Notes: generated by a model not told the origin, from the sequence alone. A stretch of 64,000 bases of DNA from Rhizobium vallis (GCF_003985155.1 NZ_ML133686.1:218001-282000), one strand, 5' to 3'. Positions 20,335 to 28,951 are shown, numbered from the stretch's first letter. Made by a program: numbers and translations.

Positions 20335-21290
20335 TGAACGCGCCAATAAACGCACCCAAGCTCTACGATTGCCGCGACGCATTCGCCGCTACGCTTGAGC
20401 GGCTGGCAGCCGAAAACGAAACGATCGTTGCCGTCTGCAATGATTCCGTCGGTTCCTCCAAGCTCGGCGGCTTCAAGGCGAAGTTTGCTGAGCGCCTCGT
20501 CAATGTCGGTATCGCCGAGCAGAACATGGTGGGGGTTGGAGCAGGCCTCGCCAATGGCGGACGCCTTCCGTTCGTGTGCGCCGCCGCGCCGTTTCTGACG
20601 GGACGGTCGCTGGAGCAGATCAAGGCCGACATTTCGTATTCGAATGCCAACGTCAAGCTGGTCGGCATTTCTTCTGGAATGGCCTATGGCGAGCTCGGCC
20701 CGACACATCACTCGATCGAGGACTTCGCCTGGACGCGGGTTCTGCCCAATCTTCCGGTCATTGCGCCTTGTGACCGCATCGAAACAGCTGCTGCAGTTGA
20801 GTGGGCCGCGGCCTACAACGGTCCCTGTTTCCTGCGTCTGTCTCGCGTCGGAGTGCCCGATCTCCTTCCGGAGGGTCACGAGTTCCAACTTGGCAAGGCA
20901 AACCTCCTTCGCCAGGGTTCTGACGTCACGCTTATCGCAAACGGCACTTTGACTCATCGAATCCTGAAGGCTGCCGAGATCCTCGCAGAACGCGGCATCA
21001 ATGCCAGAGTGCTCAACCTTGCAACGGTTCGTCCGATCGACGAGGACGCCATCATCGCTGCGGCGAAGGAAACCGGAGCGATCGTCACAGCCGAAGAGCA
21101 CTCGATCTTTGGCGGGCTCGGTTCCGCGGTCGCCGAAGTGGTGGTCGACAATGCTCCTGTTCCGATGAAACGTCTCGGCGTTCCCGGCGTCTATGCTCCG
21201 ACCGGTTCGGCAGAGTTCCTGCTCGATGAATTCGGGATGGCGCCGTTCGCAATCGCCGACGCAGCGCAGTCGCTGATCAGGCGCAAGTAA
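20334..21290 (+). CDS. Transketolase, C-terminal subunit
   Basis: A 318-residue protein corresponding to the pyrimidine-binding and C-terminal domains of transketolase. The catalytic Glu lies in VNVGIAEQNMVGVGAGLA. The pyrimidine domain ends with GPCFLRLSRVGVPD; the C-terminal domain begins near DVTLIANGTLT and includes ITAEEHSIFGGLGSAVAE-type wording (VTAEEHSIFGGLG). The start codon overlaps the previous stop (TAATG), ensuring equal synthesis of both subunits. A strong hairpin follows its stop, before the kinase gene. Confidence 0.92.
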   Translation: MNAPINAPKLYDCRDAFAATLERLAAENETIVAVCNDSVGSSKLGGFKAKFAERLVNVGIAEQNMVGVGAGLANGGRLPFVCAAAPFLTGRSLEQIKADISYSNANVKLVGISSGMAYGELGPTHHSIEDFAWTRVLPNLPVIAPCDRIETAAAVEWAAAYNGPCFLRLSRVGVPDLLPEGHEFQLGKANLLRQGSDVTLIANGTLTHRILKAAEILAERGINARVLNLATVRPIDEDAIIAAAKETGAIVTAEEHSIFGGLGSAVAEVVVDNAPVPMKRLGVPGVYAPTGSAEFLLDEFGMAPFAIADAAQSLIRRK

Positions 21291-21305
21291 CTGGGATCAC
21301 GGGAT

Positions 21306-21335
21306 CAGCCGGGACGCCTTTTGTCGTCCCGGCTG
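21306..21335. other. Strong intercistronic hairpin
   Basis: A perfect 11-bp stem (CAGCCGGGACG / CGTCCCGGCTG) with the loop CCTTTTGT, in the 68-bp gap between the transketolase C-subunit and kinase genes. Outer bases GGATCA and TGATCC extend it with a bulge. There is no T tract, so it is more likely an mRNA-stability or processing element than a terminator. It could set a lower level of kinase than of transketolase. Confidence 0.55.
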
Positions 21336-21358
21336 CCGTCTGATCCGGGGAGGATAGA

Positions 21359-22825
21359 ATGCGGGCAATTCTGGCAATTGACCAGGGCACGACCAATTCA
21401 AAGGCAGTTCTCGTTTCCGAAACGGGAGAAATTGTTGGCAGAGGTTCGGCCCCAGTCGGCATCACCTATCCGAAACAAGGCTGGGTCGAACAGGATCCAC
21501 GCCGGCTCTACGCATCCGTCTGCGAGGCGATCGACGCCTGCCTGAACGCCGCCCCCGACGTGGCTATCGAGGCCGTGGCGATTTCCAATCAGCGCGAGTC
21601 AGTCACTGCCTGGGACGCCGAAACGGGAGAAGCACTTGGACCGCTGGTAAGCTGGCAGTGCCGCCGAACGGCACAGGATTGCGAGCGCCTCATTGTCGAA
21701 GGCCATCTTGACGGTGTGCAGGCGCTGACAGGCCTGCCACTAGATCCGATGTTCCCGGGTTCGAAATTCCGATGGCTGCTCGACCGTATGCCGGCCGGGC
21801 GATCGGTCCGGCTGGGAACGGTCGACAGTTGGCTCGTGCACTGCCTGACGGGTGGGCGGCGGCATGTCTGCGATGCTTCCAATGCCGCCAGGAGTCAGTT
21901 GTTCGATCTCCAGGAGCAGAGATGGAGCGAGGAACTTGGCGAGATTTTCGGCGTCGATATCGCGCTCCTTCCCGAGGTACTCGACAGCTCTGCCGACTTC
22001 GGCAGGACGCAAGGGTTGCCAGGCGTGCCGGATGGAACTCCCATATTGGCCGCGATCGGAGACAGTCATGCTGCGCTGTTCGGCCATGGAGCATTCAAGC
22101 CGGGTGACGGCAAGGTAACCTTCGGAACCGGCTCTTCAGTGATGACGACGCTTCCGCGATTTATTCCCCCGCGCAACGGCGTCACAACGACTGTCGCGTG
22201 GCGCATCGGGGGAAAGCCGACTTTCGCTTTCGAAGGCAATATTCTCGTTTGTGCCGCCAGTCTCCCCTGGATGGCAGGCATTCTCGGCCTTTCGGATGTG
22301 GCGGCCCTTGTCGAACTTGCGGCGAGCGCCGAACCGGGCGGACCGGGCTTCGTGCCGGCATTCGTGGGGCTGGGCGCACCCTATTGGACCTCTGACGCCC
22401 GTGCCCTGTTCTCCCAGATCAACTTCAATACGACACGTGCGCAAATGGCGCGGTCGGTAACCGATTCGATCGCCTTCCAGGTGCATGACGTCATCGCCGC
22501 CATGCGAGCACAAAGCGGCGGCGAGCTCGGGGCGCTCTATGTCGATGGCGGACCGAGCCAAAACCGCTTCCTTATGCAGTGTGTCTCGAACCTCATCGAA
22601 CATCCCGTGATCCAATGCGAAGCGCCCGAGGCGTCTGCTTTGGGGGCCGCATATCTCGCGGGTCTCTCACTTGGCTTGTGGAGCGATCTTGATGTTATCG
22701 CAGAGTTGCCCCGGAATTCACATGTCATTGACCCGGAACCCACGGATCGAGCGGTGCTTCTGAATACCTGGAATGATGCACTTGCCCGCTCGACGTCACG
22801 CGAAACAACCGCTAATGATGAATAA
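21359..22825 (+). CDS. FGGY-family carbohydrate kinase
   Basis: A 488-residue sugar kinase. The N-terminal ATPase loop is AIDQGTTNSKAVL, and the acceptor-domain stretch SNQRESVTAWD...VSWQCRRT is close to glycerol kinase wording. The FGGY signature region falls in HPVIQCEAPEASALGAAYLAG, and the C-terminal phosphate loop is YVDGGPSQNRFLMQ. The family phosphorylates glycerol, pentuloses or tetruloses with ATP. Between a transketolase pair and a SorC regulator, a ketose or branched ketose (for example D-apulose) is a plausible substrate. That is inference; plain glycerol is less likely because glpD or glpF genes are absent. It starts after GGGGAGGATAGA. Confidence 0.88.
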   Translation: MRAILAIDQGTTNSKAVLVSETGEIVGRGSAPVGITYPKQGWVEQDPRRLYASVCEAIDACLNAAPDVAIEAVAISNQRESVTAWDAETGEALGPLVSWQCRRTAQDCERLIVEGHLDGVQALTGLPLDPMFPGSKFRWLLDRMPAGRSVRLGTVDSWLVHCLTGGRRHVCDASNAARSQLFDLQEQRWSEELGEIFGVDIALLPEVLDSSADFGRTQGLPGVPDGTPILAAIGDSHAALFGHGAFKPGDGKVTFGTGSSVMTTLPRFIPPRNGVTTTVAWRIGGKPTFAFEGNILVCAASLPWMAGILGLSDVAALVELAASAEPGGPGFVPAFVGLGAPYWTSDARALFSQINFNTTRAQMARSVTDSIAFQVHDVIAAMRAQSGGELGALYVDGGPSQNRFLMQCVSNLIEHPVIQCEAPEASALGAAYLAGLSLGLWSDLDVIAELPRNSHVIDPEPTDRAVLLNTWNDALARSTSRETTANDE

Positions 22826-22834
22826 AAATTCACT
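22820..22834. promoter_or_regulatory. Candidate operator, copy 3 (upstream of the regulator gene)
   Basis: GAATAAAAATTCACT overlaps the kinase stop codon and ends 12 bp before the regulator start. It matches 14 of 15 bases of the copy at 19361-19375. This would allow autoregulation or internal repression of the regulator gene. Confidence 0.5.
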
Positions 22835-22846
22835 CCAGGATTAGCG

Positions 22847-23797
22847 ATGACTCGCCTCAACGAACTCCGTCTCATCTCAAGGGTCGCCCAGATGTACCAC
22901 TTGGAGGGACGGCGGCAGGCGGAGATCGCGCAGCACCTTCGCCTGTCACAGGCGACAGTGTCACGCATGCTCAAGCGTGCCGAGGCTGAAGATATCGTGC
23001 GAACCAGCGTGACCCCACCGGTTGGCACCTACAGCGAGCTTGAGGGCGCACTTCGCGAGAAATACGAGTTGCCGGAGGCGATCGTCGTGGAGTGCACGGA
23101 AGATCGGGACGGCGCCATCATGGCCCGTATCGGAGAGGCAGCGGCTCATCTCCTGGAGGTGACGCTTGCGCCAGGGGAGATCATCGGCGTTTCGAGTTGG
23201 AGCCAGACCATCTCCAAGATGGTCGAAAACATTCATCCCCTGAAGAGCGCTCAGGCGAAGTACGTCGTCCAAACCCTTGGTGGCATGGGCGATCCTTCCG
23301 TGCAGACGCATGCGACGCAGCTGACCACGCGGCTTGCCCGGCTGACCGGCGCCGAGCCAAAACTGCTGCCTGTACAGGGCGTTACGTCGTCCAGAGAGGC
23401 AAAACTTCTTATGCAGGCCGATCCATTCGTGCGCGAGACGATGGACCTGTTCGGCAGCATAACGCTTGCGATCGTCGGAATCGGAGCCGTCGAACCGTCT
23501 GAACTTCTCGCACGATCCGGCAACATCTTTTCGTCTCGCGAACTGTCTGACCTCGCGGAAGCGGGAGCCGTCGGCGATATTTCGCTTCGCTTCTTCGATA
23601 AAAACGGCAAGCCGGTCAAGACGCCGCTAGACGACCGCGTCATAGGGCTTCCACTCGAGGATCTCGAAAGGGTGGACCGGGTCATCGCGCTTGCCGGCGG
23701 GTCCAAAAAGATCGACGCTATCGCTGGCGCGCTCCGTGTGGGCGTCATCGACATGCTTGTTACGGACAAGTTTACTGCGCAGCGATTGATCGACTGA
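22847..23797 (+). CDS. SorC/DeoR-type sugar-binding transcriptional regulator
   Basis: A 316-residue regulator. The N-terminal helix-turn-helix (about residues 8-45) reads ISRVAQMYHLEGRRQAEIAQ and LSQATVSRMLKRAEAE. The C-terminal sugar-phosphate-binding domain of the SorC family follows, with GEIIGVSSWSQTI, VVQTLGGMGDP, FGSITLAIVGIGA and ALAGGSKKIDAIAGAL. Members usually sense a phosphorylated intermediate of the pathway they control. It is the last gene of the plus-strand operon and probably controls both arms through the AT-rich palindromes. Whether it acts as repressor or activator cannot be read from the sequence. Confidence 0.92.
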   Translation: MTRLNELRLISRVAQMYHLEGRRQAEIAQHLRLSQATVSRMLKRAEAEDIVRTSVTPPVGTYSELEGALREKYELPEAIVVECTEDRDGAIMARIGEAAAHLLEVTLAPGEIIGVSSWSQTISKMVENIHPLKSAQAKYVVQTLGGMGDPSVQTHATQLTTRLARLTGAEPKLLPVQGVTSSREAKLLMQADPFVRETMDLFGSITLAIVGIGAVEPSELLARSGNIFSSRELSDLAEAGAVGDISLRFFDKNGKPVKTPLDDRVIGLPLEDLERVDRVIALAGGSKKIDAIAGALRVGVIDMLVTDKFTAQRLID

Positions 23798-23979
23798 CGG
23801 GGCAAGTGAGGTGGTGGCGCATCGGGTGAGCCTTGAAGGACCGCCGAAAGGTTGCTCGCTGCCAGTCTTGCTTTTTGGTGTCGAGCGCTCGCCTCGCCCT
23901 TCGCGCGCCTCAGGAAGAGCTTAGGGAGTTTGCCGCACCGTATCCTGGCCCTTCGCTTGGGCTCAGGGCGTTCGGCGCT

Positions 23980-24004
23980 GCGATCGATTCACTGGATCGA
24001 TCGC
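23980..24004. other. Hairpin between the regulator gene and moaA; rest of gap empty
   Basis: Perfect 9-bp arms GCGATCGAT and ATCGATCGC flank TCACTGG. It lies between two convergent genes (regulator ending 23797, moaA ending 24029) without a T tract on either strand. The remaining 180 bp of the gap hold no gene I can support. Confidence 0.4.
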
Positions 24005-24028
24005 TCCCCGCTTTGCGAGGACCGGGCC

Positions 24029-25075
24029 TCACCCCCCGGTGACACTCATATGCCGGGCCACCGCCGGACGATTATGGGTGCGGTCGATGATGAAGTCGTG
24101 GCCTTTGGGCTTGCGGGTGATGGCTTCGTCGATGGCGGCGTGGAGGAGGGCGTCGTCTTCGGTGGCGCGCAGAGCCGCACGCAGGTCGGCGGCGTCGTTC
24201 TGGCCGAGGCACATGTAGAGTGTGCCGGTGCAGGTGAGGCGGACGCGGTTGCAGCTCTCGCAGAAATTATGGGTCATCGGCGTGATGAAGCCGAGGCGGC
24301 CGCCGGTTTCCTCGACCCTGACATAACGTGCCGGGCCGCCTGTCTGGTAATCGATGTCGGCAAGCGTGAACTGGTTTTCGAGATCGGCGCGCAGCTGGGA
24401 GAGCGGCAGGTATTGATCGGTGCGGTCTTCCTCGATCTCGCCCATCGGCATGGTCTCGATGACGGTCAAATCCATGCCACGGCCATGAGCGAAGCGCAGG
24501 AGGTCGGGAATCTCGGTATCGTTGAAATCTTTGAGCGCCACGGCGTTGAGCTTGATCTTCAACCCGGCCTTCTGCGCGGCGTCGATGCCTTCCATGACCT
24601 TGGCGAAATCGCCCCAGCGGGTGATCTTGCGGAACTTGTCGGGATCGAGCGTATCGAGCGAGACGTTGATGCGACGCACGCCGCAATCGTAAAGCTCCTC
24701 GGCATGACGGGAAAGCTGAGAGCCGTTGGTCGTCAGGGTTAGCTCGTCGAGGCCGGAACCGATCTTTTCACCGAGACGGCGCACGAGATACATGATGTTC
24801 TTGCGCACGAGAGGCTCGCCGCCAGTCAGCCTGATCTTGCCGACACCCTTGGCGATGAAGGCGGAACAGAGCCGGTCGAGCTCCTCCAGCGTCAACAGAT
24901 CCTTCTTTGGCAAAAAGGTCATGTTTTCCGCCATGCAATAGGTGCAGCGGAAGTCGCAGCGGTCAGTGACGGAGACGCGGAGATAGGTGACGGCCCGGCC
25001 GAAAGGGTCGACCATCGGATGCGCACCTGCCACCAGCGGCGATGCATTGCCTATCGTTCCAACTCTGCTGTTCAC
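24029..25075 (-). CDS. moaA: GTP 3',8-cyclase (molybdenum cofactor biosynthesis protein A)
   Basis: A 348-residue radical-SAM enzyme that with MoaC converts GTP to cyclic pyranopterin monophosphate, the first step of molybdenum cofactor synthesis. The N-terminal cluster ligands are C40, C44 and C47 (RCDFRCTYC). The second cluster uses [13 protein letters not shown]. The sequence ends in the Gly-Gly tail typical of MoaA. The start is GTG 25075 after GGAG; an internal Met at residue 21 is an alternative. It stands alone here, with mobA/mobB about 13 kb away. Confidence 0.96.
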   Translation of the reverse strand: MNSRVGTIGNASPLVAGAHPMVDPFGRAVTYLRVSVTDRCDFRCTYCMAENMTFLPKKDLLTLEELDRLCSAFIAKGVGKIRLTGGEPLVRKNIMYLVRRLGEKIGSGLDELTLTTNGSQLSRHAEELYDCGVRRINVSLDTLDPDKFRKITRWGDFAKVMEGIDAAQKAGLKIKLNAVALKDFNDTEIPDLLRFAHGRGMDLTVIETMPMGEIEEDRTDQYLPLSQLRADLENQFTLADIDYQTGGPARYVRVEETGGRLGFITPMTHNFCESCNRVRLTCTGTLYMCLGQNDAADLRAALRATEDDALLHAAIDEAITRKPKGHDFIIDRTHNRPAVARHMSVTGG

Positions 25076-25206
25076 CTGTATCTCCGTACTCTAGTGAATG
25101 TGGGCATATGCTATTGTCACGTCAAGGGAAACAGCCTGCGTGCATGCCGATTTCAGCTTGCACTGAAAAAGATCAGCGCCTACTCCTCGCAATAGAAGAG
25201 GACAAA

Positions 25207-25584
25207 ATGATGAGTGATATCTGGCCGAGCGAACTTCGCGTTTCGAAAGACCGGCAGCGGCTGGTGGTGACCTTCAATGACGGTCAGAGTTTCGACCTTT
25301 CGGCCGAACTTTTGCGCGTGCTGTCGCCTTCGGCCGAGGTGCAGGGGCACGGGCCGGGCCAGAAGGTGACGGTGCCTGGCAAGCGCAACGTTGCGATCAT
25401 CTCGATGACGCCGACCGGCAATTATGCGGTCCGGATCGGCTTCGACGACATGCACGATACCGGCATCTATACCTGGACCTATCTGCGTGAACTCGGCGAA
25501 CGGGGCGCTGAGCTGTTTTCGGCCTATGAGGACGAGCTGAGCGAAAAGGGCATGAACCGCGACACCACGGAAAAGCCGCGCTGA
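25207..25584 (+). CDS. DUF971 (GBBH-like N-terminal) domain protein
   Basis: A 125-residue single-domain protein. WPSELRVSKDRQRLVVTFNDG, FDLSAELLRVLSPSAEVQGHG and VAIISMTPTGNYAVRIGFDDMHDTGIYTW-type wording match DUF971, the small fold also found at the N-terminus of gamma-butyrobetaine hydroxylase. In rhizobia and other alphaproteobacteria it occurs as a free protein, and its function is uncertain. Tandem ATGs at 25207 and 25210 follow AGAAGAGGA; a longer frame from 25042 was rejected because it runs into the moaA promoter. It may form an operon with the LtrA gene 29 bp on. Confidence 0.85.
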   Translation: MMSDIWPSELRVSKDRQRLVVTFNDGQSFDLSAELLRVLSPSAEVQGHGPGQKVTVPGKRNVAIISMTPTGNYAVRIGFDDMHDTGIYTWTYLRELGERGAELFSAYEDELSEKGMNRDTTEKPR

Positions 25585-25613
25585 ACTTCCAATTCACAGC
25601 CATCGGGGGACAT

Positions 25614-26804
25614 ATGGCGAAAGCGAATAACAAGAACTGGCTGCGCGGCAAGGGCAGCGCGGCCGGCAGCAAGGTGACCTTCCTCGAGCTGTTCTTCGAC
25701 CTGGTCTTCGTCTTTTCGATCTCGCAGCTTTCGCATGCGCTCGCCGCTCATTATACGCCGCTCGGGGCGGCCGAAGCCGGCCTGATGACCTTCGCCGTCT
25801 GGTGGGTGTGGATCTTCACCGCCTGGGTGACGAACTGGCTCGACCCCGACAAGATGCCGGTGCGCGGCATGCTTGTCGTGCTGATGATGCTCGGGCTGGT
25901 GCTGTCTGCTTCCATCCCCGAGGCCTTCGGCGACAAGGGGCTGCTCTTTGCCGGCGCCTATGTGGCGATGCAGGTCGGGCGGTCGCTGTTTACGACCTAT
26001 GCGATGACGCGCGTCGACCGCGCCAACACACTGAATTTCATCCGCATAACAACCTGGCTTGTTGTGGCGGCCGTCTTCTGGATCGCCGGCGGGCTGCTTG
26101 AGCATGAGGCCCGGCTGATCGCCTGGGTGATTGCGCTCGCGATCGAATATGTCGGACCGGCGGCGGGCTTTGCGGTGCCGGGGCTTGGCCGCTCGACGCC
26201 GAGCGACTGGGATGTGTCCGGCGCTCATATGGCCGAGCGCTGTGCGCTCTTCGTCATCATCTGCCTCGGCGAAGCGATCCTCGTTTCCGGACGTACCTTT
26301 TCCGAGCTTCCGATCTCGGGCCTGACCAGCCTTATCTTCGTCACCGCCTTCATCGGCACGGTCGCGATGTGGTGGCTCTATTTCCGCTTCGGCCACGGGC
26401 GCGCCGCCCATCGCATCGAGCATGAGGAAACGCCGGGGGCCTTGGCGCGGCAGGCCTTCACCTATGGGCATATCCCGATCCTGGCCGGGATCATCGTGCA
26501 TGCGGTGGCTGTGGAGTTCATGTTCTCTCATCCGCATGAGACCGGCGATCTCGGTATCGCCGCCGCCGTGCTCGGCGGCTCCGGCCTGTTCCTGATTGGC
26601 AATCTCTGGTTCAAGGGTGCGACCAGCGGGCAGCTCCCATTGTCGCACCTTGCCGGCCTCGTGCTTCTGATCCTGCTTGCCTTCGTGGCACCTTTTGTTG
26701 AGGTCTATTTGCTCGGCATCCTGGCGACGCTGGTGCTGATCATCGTCGCAGCCTGGGAATACCGATCGCTGAGCGGCACATCGGCGGCGCCATCACTCCA
26801 TTGA
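25614..26804 (+). CDS. Low-temperature-requirement A (LtrA) family membrane protein
   Basis: A 396-residue polytopic inner-membrane protein with ten or more hydrophobic helices. The N-terminal signature KVTFLELFFDLVFVFSISQL and the later AERCALFVIICLGEAILVSG are diagnostic for the LtrA family, first described in Listeria growth at low temperature. The transported substrate, if any, is unknown. The start follows GGGGGACAT with the first ATG at family position. Its 3' end lies 3 bp from the convergent MarR gene. Confidence 0.88.
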   Translation: MAKANNKNWLRGKGSAAGSKVTFLELFFDLVFVFSISQLSHALAAHYTPLGAAEAGLMTFAVWWVWIFTAWVTNWLDPDKMPVRGMLVVLMMLGLVLSASIPEAFGDKGLLFAGAYVAMQVGRSLFTTYAMTRVDRANTLNFIRITTWLVVAAVFWIAGGLLEHEARLIAWVIALAIEYVGPAAGFAVPGLGRSTPSDWDVSGAHMAERCALFVIICLGEAILVSGRTFSELPISGLTSLIFVTAFIGTVAMWWLYFRFGHGRAAHRIEHEETPGALARQAFTYGHIPILAGIIVHAVAVEFMFSHPHETGDLGIAAAVLGGSGLFLIGNLWFKGATSGQLPLSHLAGLVLLILLAFVAPFVEVYLLGILATLVLIIVAAWEYRSLSGTSAAPSLH

Positions 26805-26807
26805 TCA

Positions 26808-27275
26808 TCAATCCTCGTCGCGCAGATCTTTCAGCAGAACGGTGATGATGCGCTCCATCGAGGTGGCGGTCGCCGTGCATTGCTCGATCGGCTCGTCGGA
26901 GAGCGTGCGTTCGATGAGATCGGTCTGGATCGCCATCGCCGATTCGGTCAGCCTGCGACCCTCTTGCGTGAGGTAGAGGCGCAGCACGCGCTTGTCGCGT
27001 TCATCGCCGCGCCGCTCGATCAGCCCGCGTTTTTCCATCTGCGGCAGCAGCATGCTCATGTTGGAGCGGCCGACCAGCAGCTTGCGCGCCAGCTCCTGCT
27101 GCGAGATGCCCTCGAAACGATAGAGATTGACCAGGATATCGAGATGCGGGGGCTTGATGTCGAGATCGGCAAGCGAGCGGGCCAATGATTGCTGCATGAG
27201 CTGGCAGGCGCGAGCCACCGCGATCCAGCTGCGAAAACGCGGATGATCCCAGGGAAGGGATTGATTTTTGTTCAT
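26808..27275 (-). CDS. MarR-family transcriptional regulator
   Basis: A 155-residue winged-helix regulator. The DNA-binding region runs from about residue 50 to 110: ISQQELARKLLVGRSNMSMLLPQMEKRGLIERRGDERDKR, with the DxR wing typical of MarR. It is divergent from an alpha/beta hydrolase gene. The 46-bp interval contains two 16-bp repeats, one perfectly palindromic, that probably form its operator. The ligand is unknown; MarR proteins often sense phenolics or oxidants. Confidence 0.92.
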   Translation of the reverse strand: MNKNQSLPWDHPRFRSWIAVARACQLMQQSLARSLADLDIKPPHLDILVNLYRFEGISQQELARKLLVGRSNMSMLLPQMEKRGLIERRGDERDKRVLRLYLTQEGRRLTESAMAIQTDLIERTLSDEPIEQCTATATSMERIITVLLKDLRDED

Positions 27276-27303
27276 CGTTGTACTTTATTGTTCAGTGTTG
27301 AAC
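27268..27303. promoter_or_regulatory. Candidate MarR operator (two repeats spaced 20 bp)
   Basis: TTGTTCATCGTTGTAC (27268-27283) and TTGTTCAGTGTTGAAC (27288-27303) are direct repeats starting exactly 20 bp apart. The second contains a perfect palindrome, GTTCA-N4-TGAAC. The first overlaps the start codon of the marR gene. The location between the divergent genes suggests joint repression of both. Confidence 0.5.
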
Positions 27304-27321
27304 AGATTTTGGATTCCCACT

Positions 27322-28302
27322 ATGGCAAATTTCGCGCTCAAGGTCATCCGCCTCGGGTTCTCGGCCCTGCAGGCGGTTTCGCCGCAGCTGGCGGGCAGGG
27401 CGGCGTTCCTGCTGTTTTGCCGCACACCATCGCTGCGGTCGAAGGGCGGGAAGGCCAAGGCGGCGCATGCGGCGGGTGTAGCGCGGCTTGCCGGCGCCGA
27501 GCGCTTTGTGCTCAGGCTTGCGGGTGGCGCCAAGGCGCATGCCTACCGGCTGAACGGCGGAGCGATCGGCCGGCGCAAGCGCTATCTCGTCACCCATGGC
27601 TGGGGTTCCAGCGCCGTATACATGGCAGATCTGATTTCAATGCTGGCGGCCACGGGTGCGGAGGTCGTGGCGCTCGATTTTCCCGGCCATGGGCGCGCGG
27701 GCGGGCGCTTCCTGCATATGGGACTTGCAGTCGAGGCGATCGCGGCCGCGCAGGAACGGTTCGGCGCATTCGATGCGGCGATCGGCCATTCCTTCGGCGG
27801 TGCGGCGCTGATGGTCACCGCGGCGGGCTTGCTGCCTGGCGTGGCGCCTGTCACGGCCGAGCGATTGGTGCTGATCGGCGCGCCGAGCGAGATGGCCTGG
27901 CTGTTTACCGATTTCGGCCGGATGGTCGGCCTTCGCCCCACTGCGCAAACAGTACTGGAGAATGAGGTTCACCTGGTCACCGGGCGGAGACTCGAGGATT
28001 TCGACGCTGGCGAAGCGGCAAGCGGCATCGGCCGGTCGGTGCTCGTCATCCATGCCGAGGACGACAAGGAGGTGTCGCCGGTCCATGCCAGGCGATATGG
28101 CGCGGCGGGCCAGCGCGTCCGGCTGTTCTGGGCCAACGGTTTCGGGCACCGGCGCATCGTCGGTGCGGCTCCGGTGCTTGCCGCGATCGCAGCCTTTCTT
28201 GAAGGCTATCAGGACGAGCGGGATGTCCCGGGCGAAAGCATCAAAAAAGATGCGGAGATCATTCCATTTTTTGAGCTTCCGGCGAGGCGCGCGGCATTGT
28301 AG
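27322..28302 (+). CDS. Alpha/beta hydrolase
   Basis: A 326-residue serine hydrolase fold. HGWGS (near residue 93) is the oxyanion HG motif, and DFPGHGRAGG follows strand 4. The nucleophile elbow is GHSFGG near residue 155. An acidic residue (HAEDDKEVSP) and the final His (GFGHRRIVG) complete the triad. The first 50 residues are hydrophobic and basic and may be a membrane-associated leader. ATG 27322 is used because the frame upstream crosses the marR promoter. It is divergent from and probably controlled by the MarR regulator. The substrate is unknown. Confidence 0.85.
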   Translation: MANFALKVIRLGFSALQAVSPQLAGRAAFLLFCRTPSLRSKGGKAKAAHAAGVARLAGAERFVLRLAGGAKAHAYRLNGGAIGRRKRYLVTHGWGSSAVYMADLISMLAATGAEVVALDFPGHGRAGGRFLHMGLAVEAIAAAQERFGAFDAAIGHSFGGAALMVTAAGLLPGVAPVTAERLVLIGAPSEMAWLFTDFGRMVGLRPTAQTVLENEVHLVTGRRLEDFDAGEAASGIGRSVLVIHAEDDKEVSPVHARRYGAAGQRVRLFWANGFGHRRIVGAAPVLAAIAAFLEGYQDERDVPGESIKKDAEIIPFFELPARRAAL

Positions 28303-28339
28303 CGTCCGCGGCGAAGATCAAGCCGCGGCGGGACGCCTC

Positions 28340-28951
28340 ATGAAAATCATCAGCAGTATCGAAGAGCTCAATACGATCTATGGCGCTGGGCTGTCGCAGG
28401 CCTCGGTCGACAAGGTGACCAAGCGGTTGACGCCGCTCTATCGCGAGATGATCGAGACCTCGCCATTCGCGGCGCTTGCGACCGTCGGGCCGGAAGGGCT
28501 CGACTGCTCCCCGCGCGGCGATCTCGGCGGCGTGGTGCGCGTCGTCGATGACGAGACGGTGCATCTGCCGGACTGGCGCGGCAACAATCGCGTCGATTCG
28601 CTCTCCAACATCGTGCGCGATCCGAGGCTTGCGCTGATGTTTCTCATCCCGGGCTCAAATACGACAATGCGCATCAACGGCCGCGGCGTGGTCTCCGATG
28701 ACGAGGCGCTGCTTTCAAGCTTCGAGATGGACGGCAAACATCCCCGCACCGTCGTCGTCATCACGGTCGACGAGGTCTATTTCCAGTGTGCCCGCGCAGT
28801 GATGCGGGCCGAACTCTGGAACGCCGAGCGCTTTGCCGATCCGGCGAGCCTGCCGACGCCGGGGCAGATGCTGAAGGCCGCGGTCAGTGATTTCGACCAG
28901 GAGACCTACGATCGGGAATGGCCGGGACGCGCGGCGAAGACGATGTGGTAA
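28340..28951 (+). CDS. PPOX-class FMN-dependent flavoprotein
   Basis: A 203-residue split-barrel flavoprotein of the pyridoxamine 5'-phosphate oxidase superfamily. FAALATVGPEGLDCSPRGD is the FMN-binding strand pair, LPDWRGNNRVDSLSNI and DPRLALMFLIPGSNTTMRINGRG follow, and the segment near the end reads YFQCARAVMRAELW. Wording resembles the MSMEG_1061 subfamily, whose substrates are unknown. It starts 37 bp after the hydrolase and may share its transcript. ATG 28340 gives family length; the longer frame from 27962 is the hydrolase gene in another phase. Confidence 0.87.
   Translation: MKIISSIEELNTIYGAGLSQASVDKVTKRLTPLYREMIETSPFAALATVGPEGLDCSPRGDLGGVVRVVDDETVHLPDWRGNNRVDSLSNIVRDPRLALMFLIPGSNTTMRINGRGVVSDDEALLSSFEMDGKHPRTVVVITVDEVYFQCARAVMRAELWNAERFADPASLPTPGQMLKAAVSDFDQETYDREWPGRAAKTMW

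Noticed and set aside
25524..26648. 374-codon open frame on the minus strand
   Set aside because: It is antisense to the LtrA gene; the translation is His/Asp/Arg-rich with no recognisable domain.
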